Shown here one piece after another: positions 22,227-33,724 of a stretch of 64,000 bases of DNA (within the stretch, counting starts at the first letter, position 1; every line of letters begins with the position of its first letter). This DNA is from Ovis canadensis. Taxonomy: Eukaryota > Chordata > Mammalia > Artiodactyla > Bovidae. The notes beneath the pieces are model-generated. The model made no database searches. It was not told the origin of the DNA and worked only from the letters and a program-made list of their open reading frames with translations. Location of the stretch: positions 22,794,501 to 22,858,500 of the forward strand of contig NC_091255.1 in NCBI RefSeq assembly GCF_042477335.2, written 5' to 3'. The position numbers and the translations under genes are program-made.

Positions 22227-25200
22227 ATGAGGGTCAGCCTGGCTGCCCTGGCCTTCCTCCTCACTCTTGCCATCCTGCACTCGGAGGCCAATGAAGGTGA
22301 GCCTGCTACTCTCCCTGCTCTGAACAAAGAGAACACAGGGGCTGGAGACTGAAGGTGGGGGCGGGGCTGCAGTGAGGGGCTGTGGGTGGTCTGGAAAACG
22401 TGGTCTGCGGTTCCTGCAAAACAGACAGTGTCTTTCCTGAGGGTGTCTCCCCATATCCGGTCAGGGCTCACTTCTGCCTCCCCTGGGGTGGGGAAAACCT
22501 GCCTCTGAAAACAGCCTTCCTGGCCTTTGGTCCCTAGCCTCGAGAAGCTGACCCAGAGCCCTCTAGGTGTCTGCTCAGCTGCCTCCAGGCAGGAGCAGAA
22601 TCTGGGCGACAGGAACCCACAAAGATCATGCTTTCTTCACGGCTTAGATGGGGTTTGACCACCTTTGGATGGTTGCCAGCATTGAAAAACTGGAAACCTT
22701 AAAAATCCCTATTGCCCATTTCTTTCACAAATATGGAAGTCCAAGCAGACATGAGCCCGAGTTTCCACAAGCTCACCTCCAACTGGGCCTGAGGTGGAGG
22801 TGCTGTCCCCTTAGGCAGGGGGCGCTGCCCAGGCCTCAGGGTCCCCACTGCCTACGACACCCAGCTGCGGTCCATGTGGTCTCGGGGGAATTTGAGCCTG
22901 AGACACCCGGGTCAGCTTCCTTCCGTTCCCTGCAAGACCTGTCCAGTGTTTATACAGCACAAAGTCGTGTACTGAGCTTTCAGTAAATACTTGTGCTACA
23001 GGAAGACGAGGCCGCAGGTGACTGTGAAAGAGGCAGGGCTAAACCCCAGTGTCCTGACCCCCAGCTCACTGCCCTCAACAGGCCTGCCTGCCTCTCTGCA
23101 GGGGCCTGGAGCCAGGGGCGAAGGCAGCACAGAGGGACCTGGGAGGAGGCTTCCCAGGAAACAACTCTCCTGAGCTGAATTTCTTTTCTTTTTTTTTTTT
23201 AAACTTTTATTTTTGTATTGGGGTATAGATGACTAACAATGTCGTCACAGTTTCAGGTGAACAGGGAAGGGACTCAACCATACATATACACGCATCCATT
23301 CTCCCCCAAACTCTTCTCTCATCCACGTAACATTGAGCAGAGTTCCTTGTGCTCTACAGTAGGTCATTATTGGTTATCCATGTAAAATATAGCAGTGTGT
23401 ACATGTCCATCTCAAACTCTCTAACTATCCCTTCCCCTATGCTTCCCTCCTGGCAACCATAAGTTCATTCTCTGAGTCTGTCTCTGTTTTGTAAGTTCAT
23501 TTGTATCGTTTATTTTTAGACTCCGAGTATAAGGGATGTCATAGGGGATTTCTCCTCTGTGTGACTTACTTCACTTAGTATGTTGCTGATGTTGCTGTTC
23601 ATTCGCCCAGTCATGTCCAACTCTTTGCGACCACATGGACTGCAGCACGCCAGGCCTCCCTGTCCCTCACCATCTCCCAGAGTTTTCCCAAGTTCACTCA
23701 GTATTGCAATCTCTAAATCCATACACGTTGCTGCAAATGGTTTCATTTCATTATTTTTAAAGGCTTAGTGATATTCCACTGTATATATGTACCATCTCTT
23801 CTTTACCCATTCCTCTGTCAATAGACACTTAAGTTTTGGCTATTGTAAACAGCTCTCCTGAGCTGAATTTCAACTGAAATCAGAGACCAAACAATACTCC
23901 ACACTAGGACTGTTGTCTGACATCCTGCTAGTTCAGTGGATGATGGCTGGTTTCCAATTTTGACTGTGAAAGAGCTTTTCACTGCTTTCCAATAATTTCA
24001 GTTATTGTCATATGACCTCTCATCTGCAAACGGGATCAGTGATAACTTCTCAAAGGGTGGTTGTAAGGAAGGGAAATGAGCCGCATCAGGAACTAAGCCC
24101 GGCACCAGGCCTGTAGTAGAGTCTCAGGGCACATCTTCCTCGACTCACGAGGGGGTTACCTCCCGATAAACGCACCGGAAATGGAAAATACAGGAAGCCG
24201 AAAATGCATATAGTGCACCTAACCTCCCAGACACCATAGCTTAGCCTCGCCCATCAGAACTCTCCTTAGCCGACAGTCGGGAAACATCATCCAACACAGG
24301 CCTATTTTATGATGGAATGCTGTCTAACACAGGTAATGTTTTTGAACACTGTACTGAAAATGACCCACAGCATGGTTGTCTGGGTCCAGACTAGTGGTAA
24401 GTGCGTCAGTATTGACCCCAATGATCCCATGCCTGACCCAGAGTTGCAGCTGCTCTGCACAGCATCTCAAGAGAGGATCTATCCCGTGTGTACATAAAAA
24501 GCCGACTCTGTGCCACTCGCTCGGGCAACACGCTGGAAAGCACTGAGGGCAGAAGCAGATCCTCTCTCCCTCCAGGAGCCTGGGTCTGGAAGCTCTGCTC
24601 TGGCCAGCCTGTGACCTTCTGTGTCTTGTTTAGTTTTCCTGACCCACAGCTTCCTCGTCTGTTTCATGGGGGTAATAAGGCCTTTATTGCACAAAACAAT
24701 CATCGGTATAAAAATCAATTTGCACAATAATTGCCACAAGGCTATTAATTGCCATTTCAAGGACAAAGGTTTGGAAAGGGTGGCTATCCTGCCTGGAGTC
24801 ACACAGCTTTCAGGAAAAAAAAAAAATAAGGACAAGTTGAACTTTCCTGCCTCCTAGCCAAGGCCCTGCTCCTCTGAGCAAACATCCCGCTTCTAGCAGC
24901 ACCCCTACCCCTACCCAGACCTGTGAGGGAGGGTCCTCTCAGATGCAAGGAACAGTCCCGCCCTGCTGTGGCCCACCCTGGACATCTACTAGCATTTTCA
25001 TGTGGGAATTCTTCTCAGCATTTCTCAGGAAATTATATGTTTTTCCTAAATTCCACGTCCCAAGAAAACTCAGTTGAGCAATTGGGGAAAACGGGCAAAA
25101 GTATTCTAATTCTTTTGATGGAATAAAGCTTAACATTCAACAGAGAGATGTCACTGACTTAAAGGAATTTGCTGACATCAGGCATGAAAGCAGGAAACAT

Positions 25201-27501
25201 TGGCGCATGGAGTTAAGGTTAAGATCAGCATGTGGGGGGATGCGGACTGGAGCACAAACGGGAGGAGTGGTCTTCATCCAGCTTCTTGAGACCATTGCCC
25301 TGTTACACATGACAGCTCACAGTTCTGTCTGCTGCTTAGAAATGCTAGTAAGTTTGTAAAATTCATACACCTTCACAATCACTCAGCTATGTCTGACTCT
25401 TTGCGACCCCATGGACTGTAGCCCACAGGCTCCTCTGTCCTTGGGGATTCTCCAGTCAAGAATAGTGGGGTGGGTTACGATGCCCTCCTCCACGGGATAG
25501 TCCCAACCCAGGGACTGAACCCAGGTCTCCTGCATTGCAGGCGAATTCTTTACCATCTGAGCCACCAAGGAAGCCCAATCACATAAGAGGAAACGCAAAG
25601 AGAAAATGCATAAATGTCACAGAATACTAGGATATGAAACCAGAAACATTTGCTAGCATTTATATAAAATCTAAATTAGCTAAAGCAGGGGACTTCCCTG
25701 GTGGTCCAGTGGTTAAGACTGCACACTTTCAATGAAAGGACACAGGTTTGATCCCTGGTCCAGGAACTAAGATTCCACGTGTTGTGTGGCCAGAATGCAA
25801 TATCAATTTGAAGGAGAAAAACAAATTCAGGAGAAGCAGATCAGGCATGTCCATCATGAAAATAGGAAATTAGCTCACATGAAGGAAGCATTTAGTACTC
25901 AAACTCCAATTGAAAATGCATTTAGACATACTTTCAACAATTGGGCCAATCCAGTATGGAAAAAATGTTCTGTGGAATTACTTGCTACAAAACAAAGGTA
26001 AAGACTACAAGCAATTTGCAATTGATGCTGCCTGTGTTTAAAATTTTTATTTTTGAATGAGAAATTTAAATATTTTAAATAGTTGTTGCACTTTTTTTGG
26101 TTTTTAAATGATTTTCATTGGCCCTTTATTTTGTGTTAATGTTCCCATCTTTTCATGCTTTTTATTATCAACTGTCTTTAGCTGCTAGAGAACATTAAAT
26201 GTGTTACTGAGTTTATAATCTTGTCAACATACATAGAAACATCCTTTATTGTTACTTTGAATTTATTTTTATGGAAAATCTTTTTTTTGGAAAAAAAAAA
26301 CTTCATAGAAAAACGATTCACTGTTTACTGTGTAGTCACATTATTTTTAAAACATGAGAATAAAGTGTTATATATAAAAAAAATCACCTAACACAACACT
26401 GTAAATCAACTATACTTCAAAATAAAATAAAACCTTAAAAATGAAAAAAATTAATATGTAGTACAACCTAAAATGATTTATATCTCATTTTTTAAAAAGA
26501 TGAATATAGAATAATTCATGATCTGAGAATTTCCAGGAATTCTGATTTTTTTATCCCCGAATCCTGAGGACAACCAGAAATTTGAAACACTAGGACCACA
26601 GAGTCCCATCCCAGCCCTGGAGAGGGTCTGGGAGAAGAGGTTGTAAGGAGCTGGAGAGGCAGACAGAGGGAGGAAAGGACTTAGAGGACAGTTTAAGTGG
26701 GGATAGGGGGTGGCTGGGGGTGGGGGTGGGGGGCCCACAAGGGAGCCTCCCTCATCGTCCAGTAGTTAAGACTCTGTGCTGCCAATGCAGGGGCCACTGG
26801 TTCTATCCCTGGTCAAGGAACCCGGATCCCACATGCAGTGCGGCTTAGCCAAAAGATTTTTTAAAAGGTGGAGGGAGGAGGAAGACCAGGCCGTTTCCTG
26901 CCAGGTGTTCCTATCTCCTGTGTCCCTCCCCTCCTCAGGGATTGTGAGGAATGCAGATAGAGGTCTAAGCTTTCTCATGGAGAAGCTTCCAGCATCTTAC
27001 ACTCCTCTACCTTGCAGAACCAGCTGATGACCTGCATGCCTGCTGTTTCGCCTCGGTAACAAGGGCAATCCCACTCTCTTTCGTGAAAAATTATCAAAGG
27101 ACCAGTGACCAGTGCACCCAGCCAGCGGTCATGTAAGTACAGCCCACCCAACAGTGGAAAGGGTGCAATCTCAAGAACCAGTAGGGCTGGGAGAGGGAAG
27201 TGGGGGTGGGGGCGGGGGTCTCTAGGAACAGCGACAAGAGTGGGGTGGGGCGGGGGTGACACAGGAGGCAGCTGCTGGTGGGGGTCGGGGGAGAGGCTGG
27301 GGCGGTGGGACAGACTCTTCTTTGCCTGCCGACTCTCCATTTCTCATCTTCTCCTTCTTGCTCCTCAGCTTCCAGACCAGAAATGGGCGATTGATCTGTG
27401 CCGACCCAGGCCAGGCCTGGGTGCAGAAGTACATCAAATACCTGGACCAAAAGTCTAAGGGAGCTGGGAACAGTGGGACCTTCACAGATGAGGGAAAATG
27501 A
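22227..27501 (+). CDS. Regakine-1-like CC chemokine (complete, 3 coding exons)
   Basis: Secreted CC chemokine. Exons are 22227-22296, 27018-27132 and 27369-27501, with donors gtgagc and gtaagt and acceptors ending in AG at 27017 and 27368; phases are 1 and 2. Product 105 residues: signal peptide MRVSLAALAFLLTLAILHSE ANE, then PADDLHACCFASVTRAIPLS, VKNYQRTSDQCTQPAVIFQT and RNGRLICADPGQAWVQKYIK, with the four conserved cysteines. The signal, the VTR.IPLS..KNY segment and GQAWVQKYI.YLDQ.SK agree with bovine regakine-1, a plasma chemokine, as I remember it. The last part (KGAGNSGTFTDEGK) extends about a dozen residues beyond where I expect regakine-1 to stop. Intron 1 is 4.7 kb, swollen by an L1, SINEs and a retrocopy. 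The TATA box and AATAAA are in place, so it looks functional. Alternative: a regakine paralogue of another bovid. Confidence 0.85.
23184..23851 (-). mobile_element. L1 3' end (reverse) with 19-bp target duplication, holding a SINE
   Basis: It starts with a T-run (reverse poly(A)) and L1 3' UTR sequence (attggggtatagatgactaa, ccattctcccccaaactctt). The target ctctcctgagctgaatttc is present at 23165-23183 and again at 23852-23870, so this is a clean target-primed insertion in intron 1 of the regakine-like gene. Confidence 0.8.
23583..23720 (-). repeat. Bov-A-type SINE fragment inside the L1
   Basis: tgttgctgttcattcgccca, gtccaactctttgcgaccac and cagcacgccaggcctccctg: a BovB-3'-end-derived SINE in reverse orientation, dividing the L1 tail. 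Confidence 0.7.
24120..24400 (+). repeat. Ancient interspersed repeat, possibly Tigger-type DNA transposon MITE
   Basis: ggttacctcccgataaacgc, gaaaatgcatatagtgcacc and accatagcttagcctcgccc follow the order of a known mammalian MER-type repeat. I am not sure of the family. Confidence 0.35.
24410..25370. other. Intron 1 sequence of the regakine-like gene, nothing recognised
   Basis: No exon of the chemokine family (no CC pair in a usable frame) and no clear repeat. Confidence 0.35.
25376..25577 (-). repeat. Bov-tA SINE (reverse)
   Basis: gtctgactctttgcgacccc, gattctccagtcaagaatag and the terminal gccaccaaggaagccca. Short flanking repeat aatcac on both sides. Confidence 0.85.
25688..25790 (+). 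repeat. CHR-2-type SINE
   Basis: gggacttccctggtggtcca, gtggttaagactgcacactt and ccaggaactaagattccacg. Confidence 0.75.
25790..26375 (+). pseudogene. Unidentified retrocopy-like 3' end (short ORF plus UTR and poly(A) signal)
   Basis: A frame reaching to 26001 encodes a polar, helix-prone peptide: QYQFEGEKQIQEKQIRHVHH, ENRKLAHMKEAFSTQTPIEN, AFRHTFNNWANPVWKKCSVE, LLATKQR and a stop (TAA). It is followed by about 350 bases of AT-rich sequence, AATAAA near 26361 and a short A-tract. No introns are apparent, so it looks like the 3' end of a processed mRNA copy. The peptide looks protein-like, but I cannot name the parent. It abuts a CHR-2 SINE on the left, which suggests 5' truncation. Confidence 0.45.
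26385..26460 (+). repeat. L1 3' tail
   Basis: cacaacactgtaaatcaact followed by atacttcaaaataaaat, the usual ruminant L1 end. Confidence 0.5.
26748..26868 (+). repeat. CHR-2-type SINE
   Basis: gtccagtagttaagactctg, ccaatgcaggggccactggt, aaggaacccggatcccacat; 149 bases upstream of exon 2 of the regakine-like gene. Confidence 0.7.
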
Positions 27502-27727
27502 GAAGAAGCCACAGAGCCACCTCCTCTCCCCAACCAGCTCCCTCACCCCAGATGCGCCCTGGGCGAGTCCTGGCCCGAATGAAAGCCCGCGCTTGCATTT
27601 CTGTGCTCCTGCTCTGATGGTCTGCGCTCTCCTGAAGCTTCGCCATGAAGCCCTGCCTTCTGGGGCCAGAGGAGACTGCGGCCCCCGGACCGCATCTGTC
27701 GTCCCCTTGCAGGCGCCCAGGTCTTGA

Positions 27728-27733
27728 AATAAA
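27728..27733 (+). terminator. Poly(A) signal of the regakine-1-like gene
   Basis: AATAAA 227 bases after the stop codon, followed by sequence containing gtgctgcag and a G-rich patch. Confidence 0.65.
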
Positions 27734-28139
27734 TCCGTGCTGCAGAAAGGGACTGGTGGCTTGAATTGGTTCTCTCACAGACAGCCTGGTCATTTCTTTG
27801 ATTTTACAGACACTTCTATGTATTTACTGCGTATCTGGGGCCTTGTAAACATTTCAATAGGAGTAGATGTAAATAGTGAAATGATGGAGGCCTAGTTAGG
27901 ATCAGGAGGAGGACGAACAGTGACCCCAGTTCAGGGTCCTTAGACAAGGCGAACAGTGTGAATACAGACGACCGTGGGGAGACCCTCTGTTTGCACGTGC
28001 AGAGCTGAGGTGCACAGCAAACACACCTCGTCACTCCCTCGTCCAAGTGGGCAGAGCGGCTCATCCTTCTTAGAAAGCTCTTCCCCAGGTCTCTGCCACT
28101 CAAAACATTTACTTCTCTGTGCCTGCATCGACTGCCTGT

Positions 28140-29220
28140 AAATAGCGTCCCCTTGTGCTCTCCCATCAAATCTGTGTTCTCCCCCAAAATCCGTGCTCCA
28201 TCCCCAATCCATGCACCCCAACACTGAAGTCCTACAGTCTCTTTAGATGCTGCCTGACCCTTATCCTTGACACCTGGGGTAAAAGTGACCCTGGAAATGT
28301 GGCCATCCTCCCCACCACCTCCTCAGCTAAAGACAGAGGCAGGTACAGGGCAGTGCTCCATGGGCGTGAGGAGGAAAGGGAGGCAGGCAGGAGGCGGAGG
28401 CTGATGCCAGTCTGGGCGTGTGTCACTGGACACAGACTGCAGAAGGGCCTCAGGGACACCAGTGTGGCCCAGCGCATGCCCTCCACCTCAGTCCTTGGGG
28501 AGACTCCCATGGAGGAAGGATGCTCTTTGACCCCAGAGGTCAGAGGTCTCTGTCCATCCGTGAGTTTAGTGGTGGGGAGCAGACGACCACCTACTGTCGG
28601 GGCAAAGTCAGGAAATGAGCACAGTCTGTCCTCGGAGCCCACAGCTGCCCTGGCCAAGGCCATTTCCTCACTGGACGGCCCCCTCCTCTTCCAAACTCCA
28701 GTCCTTAGCACCCCTGTGCTCTTGAGTGCACACAAATCCCATCGGAAACCAGCTCTCTGCACCTCCATCCACACTAAGATGGGATGGAAGCTCAAATCTC
28801 AAAGCCAAAGAGACTAGAGTGAGTGAGGAGGTGAGGAGGCCTGGGGTCTCTGGGAAGGACGGGCACTGGGAGTGCAGGGGCGAAGGGCAGGGAGAAGGTG
28901 GGCACAGCAGGGGCCACTGACGACCTCTGCAGAACAGGCTCCGCAAGTGGCAAACCGTGGCCGTTCACCCCCGCTGCCAGGCAGGTCGGCTCTCCTCCTG
29001 AGTTACTGGGGTGCTCGGGCCTGCGGGGAGCTGGGTGGATACCGAGCACCCCCTGAATGGGGAGCTATAACTACCGCGGCTGCGCTTCTTCTCCGAGCCC
29101 CCCTTCTCAGGAATGGAACCTCCATCCTCCAAGCTGCTCAAGATTGAAACCCCTCTCCCTGATCCATCCATCCAATCCATCAACAAATCCTGTCTATCAA
29201 CAAATCCTCTCAACTCTCTC
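28140..29220. other. GC-rich stretch with overlapping open frames, no family recognised
   Basis: Open frames reach 220 residues on + (28155-28817) and 187 on - (28232-28795) with no recognisable domain. Both read as low-complexity, Ser/Pro/Arg-rich translations, as expected when stop codons are scarce in GC-rich DNA. I do not call a gene. Confidence 0.35.
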
Positions 29221-29221
29221 A

Positions 29222-30429
29222 AGTTCAGTTCAGTTCAGTTCAGTTGCTCAGTCAGTGTCCAACTCTTTGCGACCCCATGAATCGCAGCACGCCAGGCCTC
29301 CCTGTCCATCGCCGACTCCTGGAGTTCAGTCAGACTCACGTCCATCGAGTCAGTGATGCCATCCAGCCATCTCATCCTCTGTCATCCCCTTCTCCTCCTG
29401 CCCCCAATCCCTCCCAGCATCAGAGTTTTTTCCAATGAGTCAGCTCTTTGCGTGAGGTGGCCAAAGTACTGGAGTTTCAGCTTTAGCATCATTCCTTCCA
29501 AAGAAATCCCAGGGCTGATCTCCTTCAGAATGGACTGGTTGGATCTCCTTGCAGTCCAAGGGACTCTCAAGAGTCTTCTCCAACACCACAGTTCAAACGC
29601 ATCAATTCTTCAGCGCTCAGCTTTCTTCACAGTCCAACTCTCACATCCATACATGACCACAGGAAAAACCATAGCCTTGACTAGATGGACCTTAGTCGGC
29701 AAAGTAATGTCTCTGCTTTTGAATATGCTATCTAGGTTGCTCATAACTTTTCTTCCAAGGAGTAAGTGTCTTTTAATTCCATGGCTGCAGTCACCATCTG
29801 CAGTGATTTTGGAGCCCAAAAAAGAAAGTCTGGCACTGTTTCCACTGTTTCCCATCTATTTCCCATGAAGTGATGGGACCAGATGCCATGATCTTCGTTT
29901 TCTAAATGTTGAGCTTTAAGCCAACTTTTTCACTCTCCTCTTTCACTTTCATCAAGAGGCTTTTTAGTTCCTCTTCACTTTCTGTCACAAGGGTGGTGTC
30001 ATCTTCATATCTGAGGTTATTGATATTTCTGCCAGCAATCTTTATTCCAGCTTGTGTTTCTTCCAGTCCAGCATTTCTCATGATGTATTCTGCATATAAG
30101 TTAAATAAGCAGGGTGACAATATACAGCCTTGACACACTCCTTTTCCTGTTTGGAACCAGTCTGTTGTTCCATATCCAGCTCTAACTGTTGCTTCCTGAC
30201 CTGCATACAGATCTCTCAAGAGGCAGGTCAGGTGGTCTGGTATTCCCATCTCTCTCAGAATTTTCCACAGTGTATTGTGATCCACACAGTCAAAGGCTTT
30301 GGCATAGTCAATAAAGCAGAAATAGATGTGTTTCTGGAACTCTTTTGCTTTTTCCATGATCCAGCGGATGTTGGCAATTTGATCTCTGGTTCCTCTGCCT
30401 TTTCTAAAACCAGCTTGAACATCAGGGAG
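29222..30429 (-). mobile_element. BovB (RTE) LINE 3' part (reverse)
   Basis: On the - strand: CFIDYAKAFDCVDHNTLWKI, GVCQGCILSPCLFNLYAEYI, the RT box as YEDD in NNLRYEDDTTLVTE (so the YADD alanine is replaced), then [20 protein letters not shown] and [20 protein letters not shown]. The 3' cap with repeated cagttcagtt lies at 29222-29245. Confidence 0.9.
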
Positions 30430-30639
30430 TGGATTGGCTTAAACTGTCCTTAGTGCCAGAGGGGAGGGGAATGAATGTCCTGAAAGAGCTTTAGGAATGT
30501 TTGCTACACGCTCAGTGAAGGTGCTGGCTTCTGTCTACTCAAGTCGCACAGAAGGATCACTGGAGGGTCTAGTTAGAACCTAGACAACACCAACCGTGTT
30601 TTGTTTTTTTTTGTTGTGTTGTGGTTTTCTTTCTTTTTT

Positions 30640-30716
30640 TTTCAGCATTGCTGCACAGCATATGGCCGCCTGCAGTGGGAGCACAGAGTCAACTACTGGA
30701 CTGCCAGGGGAGTCCC
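30640..30716 (-). repeat. CHR-2-type SINE fragment (reverse)
   Basis: ttgctgcacagcatatggcc and ctggactgccaggggagtcc match the reverse of a CHR-2 body and head. Confidence 0.5.
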
Positions 30717-31037
30717 CAAAACCAGCCCTTTTTAAAAGACGTGAATTCCAAGCCTCCTGTTGTCATCTTGGCTATGAAGGTAGAGCTGCGTGTACACAGT
30801 CATAGTGTAGAGATAATCACACTTGAAATGCACAGGCCTGACTCTCAAGTCCCTGTTGGCCGATAAGCACTCCCCAGTGCTAGGTTAATAGGGACTGGGG
30901 GAGATTGCAGCAAAGTAGAATGGGCATGTGTTCCAGTAATAAGTGGGAAGAGAGTGTGCAGAATTAAGGACCTACAGTCCAGCCCATCGAAATCGGATTC
31001 ATTCCCTTTAAGAAACCTGAAGCCACCTTGTAGCTGC

Positions 31038-31237
31038 CCTTGTAGCTGAGTTGGTAAAGAATCTGCCTGCAATGCAGGAGACCCGGGTTTGATTACTGGG
31101 TCGAAAAGATCCCCTGGAGAAGGAAATGGCAGCCCAGTTCAATATTCTTGCCTGGAGAATCCCCGTGGACAGGGGAGCCTGGCAAGCTACAGTCCATGGG
31201 GTCGCAAGTGTCGGACATGACTTAGTGAATAAACCAT
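31038..31237 (+). repeat. Bov-tA SINE
   Basis: gctgagttggtaaagaatct, gcaatgcaggagacccgggt and gaaaagatcccctggagaag; complete head to tail. Confidence 0.85.
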
Positions 31238-31757
31238 CACCAATGCTGGGATAGTGATCTGGTGGCAATTACATATAATTAGCCCAGTAACCTTAATTTC
31301 ATAAGATAATAACTCTGTAAGTTAAGAGTTACAGAGTTAACTGGTAAGCCTCCAGAAGCTTACAATTAAACATAGATAGTATAGTATAAATCAGGCCAGG
31401 AATATTAATATTCATATGCAAAGATGAGTTACAGGTTTGTAATTGCTGGAATCATCTATATAATTTGGAACTTAGAGCACTTATAAAACATTTTTAAATG
31501 ATTTCTTAAAGTACGTAACCAATTATTCATGTGATCCCAATATTAAATGTGTAATTAAATAATTTATTTGTGCTTGTGATTTTGAGCTGAGAGATAAATA
31601 TAAGACAATTTGGCTAAGTTAACAAAGAACACTGGAGTATTTAACACAACTTGATTTTCCTATAGTCCTAAGTTTAATTTGCTGTTTTTATAGGAGTGAA
31701 GTGCTTTGGAAGATTCTGAGTGGTAGATTGGGCATGGAGAATACTCTTTAAAATTTG
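31238..31757. other. AT-rich intergenic, nothing recognised
   Basis: No coding or regulatory signal could be supported. Confidence 0.35.
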
Positions 31758-31968
31758 ATGTGCGAAGTCGCTTCTGTTGTGTCCGACTCTGTGACCCCAT
31801 GTAGCCCACCAGGCTCCTCTGTCCATGGGATTTCCCAGGCAAGAATACTGGAGTGGGTTGCCATTCCCTCCTCCAGGGGATCTTCCCGACCCAGGGATCA
31901 AACCCAAGTCTCTTACATCTCCTGCACTGACAGGCAGGTTCTTTACCACTAGCACCAACTGGGAAGCC
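31758..31968 (-). repeat. Bov-tA SINE (reverse)
   Basis: gaagtcgcttctgttgtgtc, ggcaagaatactggagtggg and the terminal gcaccaactgggaagcc. Confidence 0.85.
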
Positions 31969-32374
31969 TAAAATCCAGTATATTAAATTAATTAAAACAG
32001 CTTAAATTATTTACAAAAATTTAATCCACAAAGTTTTAAACAGGGCTGATTGTTTAAGGCTTGTCTAATTCTACTTAATTAAGCATTCATCAAGGACTTA
32101 AATTTTGCTAATTTTATAAATAGGATAAGATGGGTGAGGCACAGGAAGCTATATTTTTAATTTGTTGCTCTACTGAATATCCATTTAAAAATCAAAGTAA
32201 CTGCAATAGCTTCCTACACACAAAACTTTACCTGCAGACATGGAAAAAAACCTCACACCGATCGAAGTCATACTCGTCTCTTGCCCTGATGACCAAAATA
32301 CGCTCTATTCAGTCTCTCCACTTCCATTCTTCCTACATGCCCTCCATGCTCCACAATAGCCACCTGAAAGTCAT

Positions 32375-32850
32375 GCCATTTAGCCACCATATCTTCCCTT
32401 TATAAGCAGAATCAAATCCAAAATCTTTATAAGCATGTCCTGCCAAATGCCCCATAACTGGGACCCTGCCTGTCTCCTGAGGCTCGGCCCACTCCCTCAT
32501 CTTGATGCTCCAGCCACACAGACCTTCTTTCGTCACCTCAAGCACACAAACCTCATTTTCTGCCTCCGGGCCTTTGCATATGCTAGTCCCCTCCCACCCC
32601 ACCCGCTCTCAGCCAGCCAACTCTCATTCATCCTTTAGGTCTCTGTTAAAGACTCTTCTCAGAGCAGCCTTGTGTTAACCTCTAGTATAAGTTTGGTCTC
32701 CGGTGACACAGTTTCATAAAAATCCTAGAGATAACCCATTACAGCTCTCATCGCAACTTGTAACTCTGTCTTTATTATACGACACTATTTCGTCAATGGC
32801 TTTCTCCCTCACAAGTCAGTTCCGTGAGGGCAAGTAGCATTGAGTAGGTG
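32375..32850 (+). repeat. L2 LINE 3' end
   Basis: Order and content match L2 3' ends: catgtcctgccaaatgcccc, ctgcctccgggcctttgcat, catcctttaggtctctgtta, agagcagccttgtgttaacc and cagttccgtgagggcaagta. Confidence 0.6.
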
Positions 32851-32934
32851 AATTAGGAGAGGCAAACTCTTTGCCGATGGCCCAGACAGCATCTCCCCAG
32901 CCCTGACTTTGCTGTGAACATGGACTGGAAATTC

Positions 32935-33062
32935 CCTGGTGGTTCGGTAGTAAGGACTCTGCACTCTCGCTACCAAGGGCTTGGGGTTCAGTCCCTGGTT
33001 GGGGAACTAAGACTGCGCAAGCCATGTGGTGAAGCCAAAAATAAAAAATAAAGTACAATTTT
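32935..33062 (+). repeat. CHR-2-type SINE
   Basis: gaaattccctggtggttcgg, ggttggggaactaagactgc, then a tail of A-rich sequence. Confidence 0.75.
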
Positions 33063-33271
33063 TTAATGGGCTGGATCAGTAGGTTTCTATCAGACTTTCA
33101 GGTTAGGGGGTCTCCAACCTATGGTCTTGGAGTTAAATCCAGCTGCTGCCTGTTTGTAAATAAAGTTTTATTGAAACACAGTCATGCTCATTTGTTTTTA
33201 TGTGTCCTTTGACTGCTTTTGATCTACAAAGAAGAGCTGGGCAGGTGTGACAGAGACTTTGTGGGGCCCAC

Positions 33272-33668
33272 TCTCTTCTTTCACTTTCATCAAGAGGCTC
33301 TTTAGTTCTTCACTTTCTGCCATAAGGACTGTGTCATCTGCATATCTGAGGTTATTGATATTTCTCCCAGCAATCTTGATTCCAGCTTGTGCTTCATACA
33401 GCCCAGCATTTCACATGATGTATTTTGCATATGAATTAAATAAGCAGGGTGACACTATACAGCCTTGATGTACTCCTTTCCCAATTTGGAACCAGTCTGT
33501 TGTTCCATGCCCAATTCTAACTGTTGCTTCCCGATTTGGAACCAGTCTATTGTTCCATGTTCAGTTCTAACTGTTGCTTCTTGACCTACATACAGATTTC
33601 TTAGGAGGCAGGTCAGGTGGTCTGGTATTTCCATCTCCTTAAGAATTTTCCAGTTTGTTGTGATCCAC
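33272..33668 (-). mobile_element. BovB (RTE) LINE fragment (reverse)
   Basis: Internal reverse transcriptase piece only, truncated at both ends. It contains an internal duplication of the segment with ccgatttggaaccagtct (copies near 33480 and 33530). Confidence 0.8.
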
Positions 33669-33724
33669 AATGTGGACACACCCAGAACACACCTCACATT
33701 TTGTCATCCCCACAACTTTGTCTG

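Noticed and set aside
27094-27546. 150-residue antisense frame over regakine-like exons 2-3
   Set aside because: Shadow of the real gene; no independent evidence.
28155-28817. 220-residue open frame as a possible new gene
   Set aside because: No domain, start context, splice site or poly(A) signal; overlaps a long antisense frame in GC-rich DNA.
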